Shown here: positions 25,916-33,195 of the stretch, piece by piece
How the letters are laid out: every line of letters starts with the position of its first letter
How positions within the stretch are numbered: position 1 is the stretch's first letter
Source: Clostridiales bacterium
Lineage (GTDB): Bacteria; Bacillota; Clostridia; Saccharofermentanales; Saccharofermentanaceae
DNA: 33,195 nt
Direction of reading: 5' to 3'
NCBI GenBank assembly: GCA_017617295.1
Contig: JAFZWN010000150.1
Coordinates: 1-33,195, forward strand
Program-made: the position numbers and the translations under genes
The notes under the pieces: model-generated
Database searches by the model: none
The model's input: the letters and a program-made list of their open reading frames with translations, nothing else
What the model was told of the DNA's origin: nothing

Positions 25916-27511
25916 ATGTATACCGTTATAGTTGCCGACGACGAGGAAGAGATCCGCAGGGCTTTGGTCAGGAAGACCGACTGGAATGCGCTGGGCTTCG
26001 AACTGATCGCGGAAGCGTCGAATGGGGCGGAGGCTCTGGAGCTTACCGAGAAGCTCGGCCCCGACCTTCTCCTGACGGATATCATGATGCCCTTTATAAG
26101 CGGCATAGAGCTCGCGCGTCAGGTCCGCGAGGTCCGTCCCTCGACCCAGATAGCTTTTCTGAGCGGATACGAGGTCTTCGAGTTCGCCAAGAAGGCGATC
26201 CAGTACAATATCATCAGTTATCTTTTAAAGCCCATATCGGCTGAGGAGATGAACAGAGAACTCGTCAAGATCAGGAGAAAGATCGACGAGAAGTTCGAGC
26301 AGTTCAGATCCACTGAGCAGGCCAAGGAGCATCTCGATTCCATATCTTTCGTGATGCCGCTGGTATTGGACGGCTATACCCATGCACACGCATCCGAGAA
26401 TTCGGGCGCGATAATAAGCGAAGCCACCAGGCAGGGGCTCATGACCCCCGGAGTTGATATCTCCTATTGTATAGCGGTGACGAGCCTGATCAGCAAGGAC
26501 GGTCTCAATATCACCTCCAAGGCGGCCATCAATTCGCTGGACATCATATTCAAGAAATACCTGAAGCACGTCAGTTTCTTTACCGACGGGCGTGTCGTGA
26601 CCCTTCTTTACGGCACGAAAAGGACCCTTGAGAAGTATCTTCATATCGCAGTCGAGGATATCTCGCAGAGCGTCAACAGGATCATGGACTGCGGATGCAC
26701 GATCGGAATAAGCAGGATCGGAGACAGCATAACGGGACTTCACGAGCTTTATGCCGAGGCCATGAACGCGATCTCCTATAAGGGAGAAAACAGCAGCATC
26801 AGATATATATCGGATGTCGAAAACGATTATTTCGCCGATATCGAGAAATTCGAGGAATTCGTTTCTCTCGAGGAGAGGTTCGTGAGAGGCGGTCTCGTAA
26901 AGGAGGCAGGCGAAGCCGTGGATAAGCTCTTTGCGGATATGGATAATGCGGGAAGATATAAGTTCAGCGCCAACTTTATCGTTCCGAGCCTGACATCGGC
27001 TGTCTATAAGATCCTCTATTCTGTCGTCGAGAAGGAGCACACCGACAGGCTGCAGGCCGAGTGCCCTCTCCAGATGTCAGACATGACGGGGTCGATAGAC
27101 AATATCAGGAATTACTGCAGGAATCTCTGCGTGGGTGCTGCAGCCCTGGTCGAAGAGCAGTGCAAACAGTCCGGATCGAGACACTGCGAACTTGCCAAGG
27201 GCATAATAGACCGCGAGTTCGCCGATCCCGAGATATCGCTCGTGAGCGTCAGCCGTCAGATCGCGGTGAGCCCGAATTACTTAAGCGCCCTGATAAGCAG
27301 GGAGACGGGAAGCACTTTTATCGAACTTCTTACAAAGAGGAGGATGGAGGAAGCGGTCAGGCTCCTCGATTATCCTTCTCTGAAGGTAAAGGATGTCGCC
27401 ATCAAGTGCGGCTATACGGACCAGCATTATTTCAGTTACAGCTTCAGGAAGGAGACGGGCATGAGCCCCATCCAGTACAAGAAACGTAACGAGACAGAGG
27501 AAAACGGATAA
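25916..27511 (+). CDS. YesN-type response regulator (receiver + AraC DNA-binding domain)
   Basis: The 531-aa protein has a receiver domain with acidic pocket ADDEEE, phospho-acceptor Asp55 in LLTDIMMP, Ser/Thr in AFLSGY and Lys in YLLKPI. A central region of about 270 residues resembles the linker of YesN proteins (SVNRIMDCGCTIGISRIG, LHELYAEAMNAISY). The AraC-type DNA-binding end has ISLVSVSRQIAVSPNYLSAL and KVKDVAIKCGYTDQHYFSYS, then FRKETGMSPIQYKK. CCGGAGGAG precedes the ATG. The partner kinase gene starts 2 nt after its stop. The likely target is the sugar importer operon upstream or its own promoter. Confidence 0.92.
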   Translation: MYTVIVADDEEEIRRALVRKTDWNALGFELIAEASNGAEALELTEKLGPDLLLTDIMMPFISGIELARQVREVRPSTQIAFLSGYEVFEFAKKAIQYNIISYLLKPISAEEMNRELVKIRRKIDEKFEQFRSTEQAKEHLDSISFVMPLVLDGYTHAHASENSGAIISEATRQGLMTPGVDISYCIAVTSLISKDGLNITSKAAINSLDIIFKKYLKHVSFFTDGRVVTLLYGTKRTLEKYLHIAVEDISQSVNRIMDCGCTIGISRIGDSITGLHELYAEAMNAISYKGENSSIRYISDVENDYFADIEKFEEFVSLEERFVRGGLVKEAGEAVDKLFADMDNAGRYKFSANFIVPSLTSAVYKILYSVVEKEHTDRLQAECPLQMSDMTGSIDNIRNYCRNLCVGAAALVEEQCKQSGSRHCELAKGIIDREFADPEISLVSVSRQIAVSPNYLSALISRETGSTFIELLTKRRMEEAVRLLDYPSLKVKDVAIKCGYTDQHYFSYSFRKETGMSPIQYKKRNETEENG

Positions 27512-27513
27512 GG

Positions 27514-29220
27514 ATGAAAAAAGCCGCCAAGGTATCGGGCATATCCCTGTCGAGCGTAATGACGGCAGCAGTCGTGAGCATAGTCGCGACGGCTGTTATC
27601 ATCGCGCTTTTGATATTTAATACCTTTTTCAGGGAATCGATGGACAATATCGCGATAACTAACTCTGAGCAGTCCGTAGATCAGGTGGCGGGAACGATAT
27701 ACAATTATATCGACGATATGAAGGGTGTCATGGACAGTCTTTACGAAGCCAGCCTGAGAGACCCCGACTCAGTGGAGGAGTTTATCGAGGATATCATCGC
27801 GATAAGGAGCGATGTGGTCATGATCGCCACATACGATATACACGGGAATAATACCGGCGTCAGATCCAACTATAAGGTCAAGGATCTGATCACGAGGAAT
27901 CTCTCGTATACGACGGTTCCGACGGAATCCGGTATTTCCATATCCATACCTCATGTCGTATCTGTACTCGAGAACTATTATCCGTGGGTGGTAACGATCA
28001 ATAAGGGCGTAAACGGGTCGTTCTCGAACGCGTCGATGATAGCGATGGATGTCGAGTTCAGTAACATTGCCGGATATATAGACGGGGTTGGTATCGGCCA
28101 GCACGGATACTGCTTTATCATGGACGGCGATGGCAATATCATATATCACCCGCAGCAGCAGCTCATATATGCGGGTCTCAAGCAGGAGAACGACGATATC
28201 AACGGGCTTCCCGACGGAACCCATCTTCAGGGAGGCATCATCTATACCATTAAGACGATCGACAACTGCGAATGGAAGATAGTCGGAGTCACGTATCTCG
28301 ATGAGACGGTCAATAACAGAGTCAATACCATGATCATCATCTCTGTCCTGATCCTTCTTCTGGTAGTGCTCCTGTCTTTCATAAGCGGCTCTTTGTTCTC
28401 GAGGCTCTTTACAAAGCCCGTCAACAAACTGACCGATGCCATGAGGACGTTCGAGGGTTCAGCCAGCAAGTTTGTTTTCGAGCCGGTCGAGGGCGTCTCG
28501 GAGGTCGAGAGTCTGTCGGATTCTTTCGGGCATCTCGTAACGCGTATCCAGGAACTCATGGAAGAGGTCAAGGCTGAGGAGAACACTCTCCGTAAGACAG
28601 AGCTCAAGGCTTTGCAGGCACAGATCAATCCCCACTTCCTTTATAACACTCTCGATTCGATCTCGTGGATGTGCGAAGAAGGCAAGAACGACGAGGCGGT
28701 ACTCATGGTAAATGCTCTCGCGAAGCTCTTCAGGATCAGTATCAGCCGCGGACATGAGATCATTACCATAGACAAGGAGATCCAGCATGCCGAATGCTAT
28801 CTTCAGATCCAGAAGTTCAGGTATCAGAACCAGTTTGATTATTCCTTTGAGATCGAGGAAGAGTGCAAGGAATATTTCTGTAACAAGATCACGCTGCAGC
28901 CTCTGATCGAGAATGCGATATACCACGGTCTCAACATGATCGACGAAGGCCATATCAAGATCCGTATCAGAAGCGACGGCGATGATGTTGTGATGGATGT
29001 CGAGGATAACGGCGTCGGCATGAGCGAAGACCAGATCAAGGAACTCTTCTTAAGCGATATAACCGACAAGAGAGGGATCGGAGTCAAGAACGTCAATGAC
29101 AGGATCAAGATATATTTCGGTGATAAGTACGGCATTACGATCAGATCCGAACTCGATGTCGGCACCTGTGTCAGCGTGAGGATACCTAAGATCACAGAGG
29201 AGAACAAGTATGAGAAGTAA
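27514..29220 (+). CDS. YesM/LytS-type sensor histidine kinase
   Basis: The 568-aa kinase has a membrane segment at about 14-37, an extracytoplasmic sensor of about 230 residues resembling dCache (HGYCFIMDGDGNIIYHPQ is typical of the second lobe), a second membrane segment at about 273-295, a HAMP-like linker, and the His_kinase domain with phospho-acceptor His374 in QAQINPHFLYNTLDSISWM. The ATPase domain has LIENAIYHGLN, DNGVGM and RGIGVKNVNDRIKIYFG. It should phosphorylate the YesN-type regulator upstream. It overlaps the next gene, an anchored sugar-binding protein, by 11 nt, which suggests that protein is part of the sensor. Confidence 0.93.
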   Translation: MKKAAKVSGISLSSVMTAAVVSIVATAVIIALLIFNTFFRESMDNIAITNSEQSVDQVAGTIYNYIDDMKGVMDSLYEASLRDPDSVEEFIEDIIAIRSDVVMIATYDIHGNNTGVRSNYKVKDLITRNLSYTTVPTESGISISIPHVVSVLENYYPWVVTINKGVNGSFSNASMIAMDVEFSNIAGYIDGVGIGQHGYCFIMDGDGNIIYHPQQQLIYAGLKQENDDINGLPDGTHLQGGIIYTIKTIDNCEWKIVGVTYLDETVNNRVNTMIIISVLILLLVVLLSFISGSLFSRLFTKPVNKLTDAMRTFEGSASKFVFEPVEGVSEVESLSDSFGHLVTRIQELMEEVKAEENTLRKTELKALQAQINPHFLYNTLDSISWMCEEGKNDEAVLMVNALAKLFRISISRGHEIITIDKEIQHAECYLQIQKFRYQNQFDYSFEIEEECKEYFCNKITLQPLIENAIYHGLNMIDEGHIKIRIRSDGDDVVMDVEDNGVGMSEDQIKELFLSDITDKRGIGVKNVNDRIKIYFGDKYGITIRSELDVGTCVSVRIPKITEENKYEK

Positions 29221-30220
29221 GAGGAAGAACATCTCGAAAACAGTGATCCTCAGTGCGGTACTCCTCGTGGTGATCGGATTTGCGGTCTTCTATGTGATGA
29301 GGCAGGCCCTGTCGACGGGAACGATCTTTACCCCGAGAGAGACCAGGCCCTATGTTGCCGTAATAGGAAAGTCCGACGTGTCGGCTTTCTGGATAAGCGT
29401 CTCGTCCGGAGCGAGGGCCGCTGCTGCGGAATATAATATCGACATGACTTTTGAAGCCCCCGGAAGCGAAGAGGATTACGAGGCGCAGAATGCCATGATA
29501 AGAGCGGCGATCAGCAACGGAGCCAAAGCGATCGTTTTTTCCGCGATCGACTATAACGGCAACGCCGAAGCCATCAGGGAAGCAATCGATGCGGGGATCC
29601 CCGTAGTCATCATTGACAGTGACGTTAACTGTGACGACGTTTCATGCAGGATAATGACGGATAATTACGAAGCGGGCAGGCTCGCGGGCGAACACGCGCT
29701 GGAGAACAATCCCGGTACCCTCGTGGTGGGCGTAGTCAACTATGATGTCAATTCGGCCAACGGCCAGCAGCGCGAGCAGGGATTCTGCGACGCGATAAAC
29801 GAATCGGGAAGGGTAGAGGCGATCTACACGGTCAACTGCGTATCCACCGAGGAATCGGCATATGAGGGCACGATGCAGCTTTTGGCCGAGCATCCCGAGA
29901 TCAATACACTGGCCGCACTTAATGAGCTCATGAGCCTGGGTTCAGGCTATGCGATCCGTGATCTGGGACTTCAGGACGATCTGGAGATATACGCTTTCGA
30001 CAGCAACGTCATATCGGTCGGAATGCTCGAGACGGGCGAGATCGAAGGACTGGTTGTCCAGAATCCCTATGCCATGGGCTATCTGGGTGTCGAGAGCGCG
30101 AACAATCTCATCAACGGTACGAAGCTTCCTTCCGCCAATATCAATACGACGACCACATATGTGGCTTACGACAACATGTATAATATCGATATACAGAGGA
30201 TGATATTCAGGTTCGAGTGA
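29210..30220 (+). CDS. Membrane-anchored sugar-binding sensor protein (RbsB/XylFII-like)
   Basis: The 336-aa protein has a basic start, one hydrophobic segment at about 11-31 (TVILSAVLLVVIGFAVFYVM) and no lipobox or clear cleavage site, so it probably stays anchored by that helix. The rest is a type I periplasmic-binding domain: YVAVIGKSDVSAFW, GAKAIVFSAIDYNG, GIPVVIIDSD, DNYEAGRLAGEHAL, GVVNYDVNSANGQQREQGFC, YAFDSNVISVGML, VVQNPYAMGYLGVESA. The gene is translationally coupled to the kinase gene and is not beside any extra transport subunit. The layout matches the described clostridial XylFII-LytS-YesN sensor, in which an anchored binding protein presents sugar to the kinase. The sugar is not known here. 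Confidence 0.85.
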   Translation: MRSKRKNISKTVILSAVLLVVIGFAVFYVMRQALSTGTIFTPRETRPYVAVIGKSDVSAFWISVSSGARAAAAEYNIDMTFEAPGSEEDYEAQNAMIRAAISNGAKAIVFSAIDYNGNAEAIREAIDAGIPVVIIDSDVNCDDVSCRIMTDNYEAGRLAGEHALENNPGTLVVGVVNYDVNSANGQQREQGFCDAINESGRVEAIYTVNCVSTEESAYEGTMQLLAEHPEINTLAALNELMSLGSGYAIRDLGLQDDLEIYAFDSNVISVGMLETGEIEGLVVQNPYAMGYLGVESANNLINGTKLPSANINTTTTYVAYDNMYNIDIQRMIFRFE

Positions 30221-30227
30221 GGATCAG

Positions 30228-30800
30228 ATGAAGTATTATATCGCCGATACGCATTTCGGACATGCCAATATAATGAAATACGACAAAAGGCCCTGGGACG
30301 ATGTCGACAGGATGGATGAGGACATGATCGTCCTCTGGAATTCCAGAGTGCGTCCGAATGACGAGGTCTATATCCTGGGGGATTTCTGCTGGAGGAATTA
30401 CGAGCGCTGGGAATATATCCTGAAAAAGCTTCACGGCAGGAAATACCTTATAACCGGCAATCACGATCCTAAGAAGTTTCCCGAACACATAATATCCCTT
30501 TTCGAGACTGCTCCCGTTGCATACAAGGAGATCAGGGACGGCAGCTATTCGATATGCATGTCACACTTCCCCATGATCTCTTATATCAACGATAACGACC
30601 CTATGCAGTATATGTTCCACGGTCATATCCACATGACGCTTGAAGCAGGACCCGTTTACGACGCCGTTGAAACGATGCGCGCCAAATGTAAGGAAGCGGG
30701 ATTTTTCTATCAGGGGAATCTTCGTAACTGCTGGTGCGGCAATTACGGCTGGGCGCCCGCGACCGCCGAAGAGATAATAGCATTCACCAAAGGCTCTTAA
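30228..30800 (+). CDS. Calcineurin-like metallophosphoesterase
   Basis: The 190-aa soluble protein has the five metal-binding blocks in order: ADTHFGH (Asp7, His9), GDFCW (Asp52), GNHD (Asn78, His79), SHFP (His113) and HGHIH (His131, His133). This small, single-domain form resembles phage-associated and standalone phosphoesterases of unknown substrate. It starts 8 nt after the binding-protein stop with GAGGATC upstream, so it is probably the last gene of the sensor operon. A link to sugar sensing is not obvious. Its TAA stop overlaps the stop of the convergent membrane-protein gene. Confidence 0.88.
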   Translation: MKYYIADTHFGHANIMKYDKRPWDDVDRMDEDMIVLWNSRVRPNDEVYILGDFCWRNYERWEYILKKLHGRKYLITGNHDPKKFPEHIISLFETAPVAYKEIRDGSYSICMSHFPMISYINDNDPMQYMFHGHIHMTLEAGPVYDAVETMRAKCKEAGFFYQGNLRNCWCGNYGWAPATAEEIIAFTKGS

Positions 30801-31420
30801 TCTCCGTTTTGGAGCTCATATCTCGTAATGATATAGTCGGGCCTGACCGCATCGTCGTTTCTTACCCACATCCCGTCTTCGGGGCTCATGCAGAACGTTC
30901 CGGTATCGCCTGACTGTATCCACAGATCATAGCTGTCGTTTGCCCAGCAAATGCCCCAGAAATCACTTCTCCTTGCGGGTTCGAAAGTGAAGACCTCGTT
31001 CCCGTCGGTATCGGTTATGGTCACGATGATCATTCCCTGATCGGAAATAACATCCGCGGTATATCTTCCGTCGTAAGATGTATCGGAATAAGCATGAAAG
31101 CTCCCCCATTCGGAAGGGTCTTCTGTGCGTGCGGCAGCAGCATTCAGTTCCATGCCGGAATGTAAGCTGATGAAGACAGATCCGACAACCGAAGCATAAG
31201 CGAAGACCAGTGTCATGACTGTTATGATGATACCTTTGGCGATGCTGTTTCTCATACAGACACCTACGATCAGAAGTATGATTGCTAAAGAAGCCGTAAA
31301 CAGACCGGGCAACAGCGCGGATCCGCGGGACAGTATTATCGGGACTGCTGATATTACCAGAAGGATGACCGCGGTGGCGACAGAAAAGATGTTATACCAT
31401 TTAACTTCACTCTTATTCAT
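30797..31420 (-). CDS. Small membrane protein of unknown function, pair member A
   Basis: The 207-aa protein has three membrane segments (about 10-30, 36-55, 59-86) and an extracytoplasmic C-terminal domain of about 120 residues rich in Asp, Ser, Tyr and Trp (SDFWGICWANDSYDLWIQSG). I do not recognise the family. Its N-terminus, VKWYNIFSVATAVIL, resembles that of the next gene (FKWYNVFAVIVSVYL), so the two are probably distant paralogues. It is downstream of that gene with an 11-nt gap and an AAGGAAC ribosome binding site, so they form an operon. Confidence 0.8.
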   Translation of the reverse strand: MNKSEVKWYNIFSVATAVILLVISAVPIILSRGSALLPGLFTASLAIILLIVGVCMRNSIAKGIIITVMTLVFAYASVVGSVFISLHSGMELNAAAARTEDPSEWGSFHAYSDTSYDGRYTADVISDQGMIIVTITDTDGNEVFTFEPARRSDFWGICWANDSYDLWIQSGDTGTFCMSPEDGMWVRNDDAVRPDYIITRYELQNGD

Positions 31421-31431
31421 GAAAATGTTCC

Positions 31432-32160
31432 TTAATAATACGAGAAGAAAACATAGTCTCCGTCAACGATCACGGCATTGGCGTGAGGGTGGTTCCAGTT
31501 ATAATATGCATCGAGGATATAAACGGTACCGTCCGGATGAGTCTTCTCGTTTGAACCGAGATACATTCCGAATCCCCTCATGTCATCATCGGGATCTTCG
31601 GCTATTACCTGCTGAATAACGGTCTGATATTCGGAGACCTTAAATGTGCGGACCGCAGAAGCCTCCAGTTCCTCCGTAAGGGTCCTTACATAATCGTCAT
31701 CAGCGTTAAATCCGACTGAGATATGTCCCTGCGCCTGCATAACGGAAGCACGATAATCGTATTCGTATCCGGAAGCGGAAGAGGGGATCTCATCGGGGAA
31801 GAAATCCGGTGCCCCGTTGTGTTCAAAATAGAAATCGTTCATGAGACCGTACTGCCATTTAAGGTGCGATGTCGCGGACGGTTCAAAAGCCATAAAGAAG
31901 AGCACGATAAGAGACACGAGCCCGAAGCCCAGGCACAACAGGGTCTGGATGACTGCCTTCGGGATACTGTTCTTTGCCTTTTTTATCATAAGGGCAAGCA
32001 CGCCGGTCATAACGGCGGTGATGATAAAGGCGTAACCCGAAAAGATATATGAAACAGTGATGTGCAGTAACGCACATATAACCGCGAATATCCCGAGATA
32101 TACGGAAACTATGACGGCAAAAACATTGTACCACTTAAATCTTTTATAACTGTATTCCAT
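31432..32160 (-). CDS. Small membrane protein of unknown function, pair member B
   Basis: The 242-aa protein has three membrane segments (about 10-32, 36-57, 68-92) and a C-terminal domain of about 150 residues expected outside the membrane. That domain ends in DAYYNWNHPHANAVIVDGDY, which reads like a compact surface or ligand domain. No known function is recognised. It is the first gene of the pair; a promoter (TTGCAA, 17 nt, TATCAT) lies at 32220-32192 on the minus strand and GAGG precedes the ATG. Confidence 0.8.
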   Translation of the reverse strand: MEYSYKRFKWYNVFAVIVSVYLGIFAVICALLHITVSYIFSGYAFIITAVMTGVLALMIKKAKNSIPKAVIQTLLCLGFGLVSLIVLFFMAFEPSATSHLKWQYGLMNDFYFEHNGAPDFFPDEIPSSASGYEYDYRASVMQAQGHISVGFNADDDYVRTLTEELEASAVRTFKVSEYQTVIQQVIAEDPDDDMRGFGMYLGSNEKTHPDGTVYILDAYYNWNHPHANAVIVDGDYVFFSYY

Positions 32161-32191
32161 AACCTGGCCTCATTTCGTCCGTGATGGCTGT

Positions 32192-32235
32192 ATGATAGCA
32201 CAGGAAATTTTGTTTTGCAACAATTATTTATTGTT
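32192..32235 (-). promoter_or_regulatory. Candidate promoter of the membrane-protein pair with inverted repeat
   Basis: On the minus strand TTGCAA (32220-32215), 17-nt spacer and TATCAT (32197-32192) with upstream TGC (extended -10 form). A perfect inverted repeat AACAAT-N5-ATTGTT (32219-32235) abuts the -35 box and may bind a regulator. Confidence 0.55.
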
Positions 32236-32356
32236 TTTCGATATTTTGTTATTGAATAGCAAAATGCGCGGGATCAGGTCTGCGCGGTCAAAAGATAAGG
32301 AGTCTCTTGTCGCGGGTACTGATCATGATCATCGGGGAGCGCTTTTTTTCATTTTT
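32236..32356. other. Intergenic stretch without a recognised gene
   Basis: Together with the promoter at 32192 and the repeats to 32464 this is a 305-nt gap between genes. Short open frames cross it but have neither ribosome binding sites nor the local codon pattern. It contains the palindrome-rich TGATCATGATCA (32320-32331). I see nothing further. Confidence 0.4.
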
Positions 32357-32464
32357 CAGGGTAAATTCACCCGGAAACTGATCGGTTTCGGGGCATTTTT
32401 ACATTGAAGTGCACTCTTTTCGGGGCATTTTCTATCCGGAAACAGTCTGTTAGGGGGTATTTTC
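32357..32464. repeat. Three to four degenerate 32-nt direct repeats
   Basis: The core CGGGGCATTTT occurs at 32389-32399 and 32421-32431, and as GGGGGTATTTT at 32453-32463. The spacing is exactly 32 nt each time, with a weaker AGGGTAAATT at 32358-32367 in register. CCGGAAAC occurs at 32371-32378 and 32436-32443. The block begins two bases after the nitroreductase stop. Read on the minus strand the units are AAAATGCCCCGAAA-like. Repeated transposase-binding sites at the ends of IS21-family elements have this general form, so it may be the relic of such an end; no transposase gene remains. Confidence 0.55.
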
Positions 32465-32465
32465 C

Positions 32466-33011
32466 TTATCCCTTCGGCGGAGCCATATTCCTGAAAGTAT
32501 TAAAGCAGGCGCGCTCCTCAAAGGGCCTTTTCTTCGGGAGGACCGGCTCGTCCGCCGCCACTCCAACGGGGAGGAAACATACGAGTTCATAACTGTCGGG
32601 AACGTCCAGGATCTCCGCGATCCTGTCGCAGATCCTGTCGGTATCCGTGATGTGTCCCTCGTACCAGCAGCTCTGATAGCCCAGTTCCACCATCGCCAGG
32701 AGCATATTCTCTATGGCGGCGGAATAATCCTGGATGCTGTAGCATTTGTCCCTGTATGCATTGATCCTTCTGGTGAGAACGCATATCGCTGCGGGAGCTC
32801 CTTTGGCGACCGGCGGATCTATGACCGAAAGGATCTTTTCCATCGTTTCTTCATCGTCGACCGCTATGAGGCTCGTTGTCTGTTTATTGCATCCCGAGGG
32901 CGCATCGAGTCCTGCCTGAAGGATCCTGATAAGATCTTCCCTGGGAACCTTCACGGGCTTATATCTTCCGCGGTAGCTTCTTCTCTTGCCGATAGTCTCC
33001 AATACGTTCAT
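32466..33011 (-). CDS. Nitroreductase-family flavoprotein
   Basis: The 181-aa protein fits the FMN-dependent NAD(P)H nitroreductase fold: KRRSYRGRYKPVKVP near residue 9 (FMN phosphate-binding Arg/Ser), LDAPSGCNKQTTSLIAV near 34-50, then DYSAAIENMLLAMVELGYQSCW near 94-115, and FLPVGVAADEP near 145-155. It should be a soluble homodimer that reduces nitro compounds, quinones or similar acceptors; the true substrate cannot be read. GGAGAAGTT precedes the ATG. A repeat block starts right after its stop. Confidence 0.9.
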   Translation of the reverse strand: MNVLETIGKRRSYRGRYKPVKVPREDLIRILQAGLDAPSGCNKQTTSLIAVDDEETMEKILSVIDPPVAKGAPAAICVLTRRINAYRDKCYSIQDYSAAIENMLLAMVELGYQSCWYEGHITDTDRICDRIAEILDVPDSYELVCFLPVGVAADEPVLPKKRPFEERACFNTFRNMAPPKG

Positions 33012-33048
33012 ATAACTTCTCCGGATCCGTTATCTTAAAGGTAAGGTC

Positions 33049-33054
33049 ATTATA
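33049..33054 (-). promoter_or_regulatory. Candidate extended -10 promoter of the nitroreductase gene
   Basis: TGCTATAAT on the minus strand gives a perfect -10 box (33054-33049) with the extended TGn element. The -35 region is weak, as is usual for extended -10 promoters. It is back to back with the rightward promoter at 33073. Confidence 0.5.
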
Positions 33055-33072
33055 GCATTACCGGCATGATGA

Positions 33073-33101
33073 TTGACCTCGGAAGCGACAATATATATAA
33101 T
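33073..33101 (+). promoter_or_regulatory. Strong sigma-A promoter of the last, partial gene
   Basis: TTGACC (33073-33078), 17-nt spacer, TATAAT (33096-33101). Transcription should begin near 33108, 34 nt before the start codon. Confidence 0.75.
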
Positions 33102-33141
33102 CCGAATTAAATGCAGGGATAAGGAATAAGGGGAAGATAAT

Positions 33142-33195
33142 ATGGAGATGTATATTAGACAGAAGGCTTCGTGGACACCTGTCTATACCGTTACG
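33142..33195 (+). CDS. Start of a gene cut by the window edge, possibly LURP-one/YxjI family
   Basis: Only 18 codons are present (MEMYIRQKASWTPVYTVT), with AGGGGAAG 5 nt upstream of the ATG at 33142; a second ATG at 33148 is an alternative. The pattern M-x-x-Y-I-R-Q-K followed by a 'YTV' strand resembles the opening of LURP-one-related (YxjI) proteins, small beta-barrel proteins of unclear role. The promoter and ribosome binding site make it a real gene; the family call is tentative. Confidence 0.5.
   Translation, partial: MEMYIRQKASWTPVYTVT

Noticed and set aside
32357..32464. 32-nt periodic repeats as a CRISPR array
   Set aside because: Repeat and spacer lengths do not separate, the units touch each other and are degenerate, and there are no cas genes.
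32192..32592. Two plus-strand open frames across the gap and the nitroreductase end
   Set aside because: No ribosome binding site; they read through repeats and the antisense of a real gene.

Overview
The window looks like a chromosomal segment from an anaerobic member of the Clostridia (Firmicutes). The evidence is a tryptophan T-box leader, YesM/YesN two-component proteins, sigma-A-type promoters (TTGACA / TATAAT), strong AGGAGG-type ribosome binding sites, AGA/AGG arginine codons and many ABC systems. Genus cannot be read from the sequence. I see no rRNA, tRNA, phage module, intact insertion sequence or CRISPR array.

Layout. (1) 1-543: the N-terminal part of a lipoprotein on the minus strand. 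(2) 641-7507: a complete tryptophan operon, trpEGDCFBA, behind a TTGACA/TATCAT promoter and a T-box leader with a UGG specifier, ending in a strong terminator. (3) 7463-7721: a spacer with a coding-looking open frame on the minus strand that has no ATG, and many TGTCA/TGACA words. (4) 7722-12755: an ABC-2 ATPase, two permeases, a histidine kinase and a NarL-type regulator, arranged like the linearmycin-resistance (Lnr/YfiJK-LMN) type of self-regulated exporter. (5) 12858-14783: a cytoplasmic LacI-like sensor fused to a GGDEF domain. (6) 14791-17180: a near-perfect promoter, a GNAT acetyltransferase and an MsbA/BmrA-type ABC exporter. (7) 17131-19481: a MATE exporter (minus) divergent from an AraC-type regulator (plus), with a 9-bp inverted repeat in the shared promoter region. 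(8) 19558-21584: a large lipoprotein with four degenerate repeats and a terminator. (9) 21723-25848: a sugar ABC importer of the ChvE-GguA-GguB (MmsAB/XylFGH) type. (10) 25916-30800: YesN-type regulator, YesM-type kinase, a membrane-anchored sugar-binding protein and a metallophosphoesterase. (11) 30797-32160: two related small membrane proteins of unknown function on the minus strand. (12) 32350-33195: a degenerate 32-nt repeat block, a nitroreductase (minus) and the first codons of a LURP-one/YxjI-like gene.

How they work together. The trp operon should make tryptophan from chorismate and be controlled by uncharged tRNA-Trp at the leader and by feedback on TrpE. Regions 9 and 10 probably form one sugar-sensing and uptake unit. 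The anchored binding protein and the kinase would sense a sugar outside the cell, YesN would respond, and the neighbouring importer operon is the obvious target; this resembles the described XylFII-LytS/YesN xylose sensor. The strongest candidates for something undescribed are the repeat lipoprotein (8), the paired membrane proteins (11), the 32-nt repeat block (12) and the open frame in the trp-ABC spacer (3).
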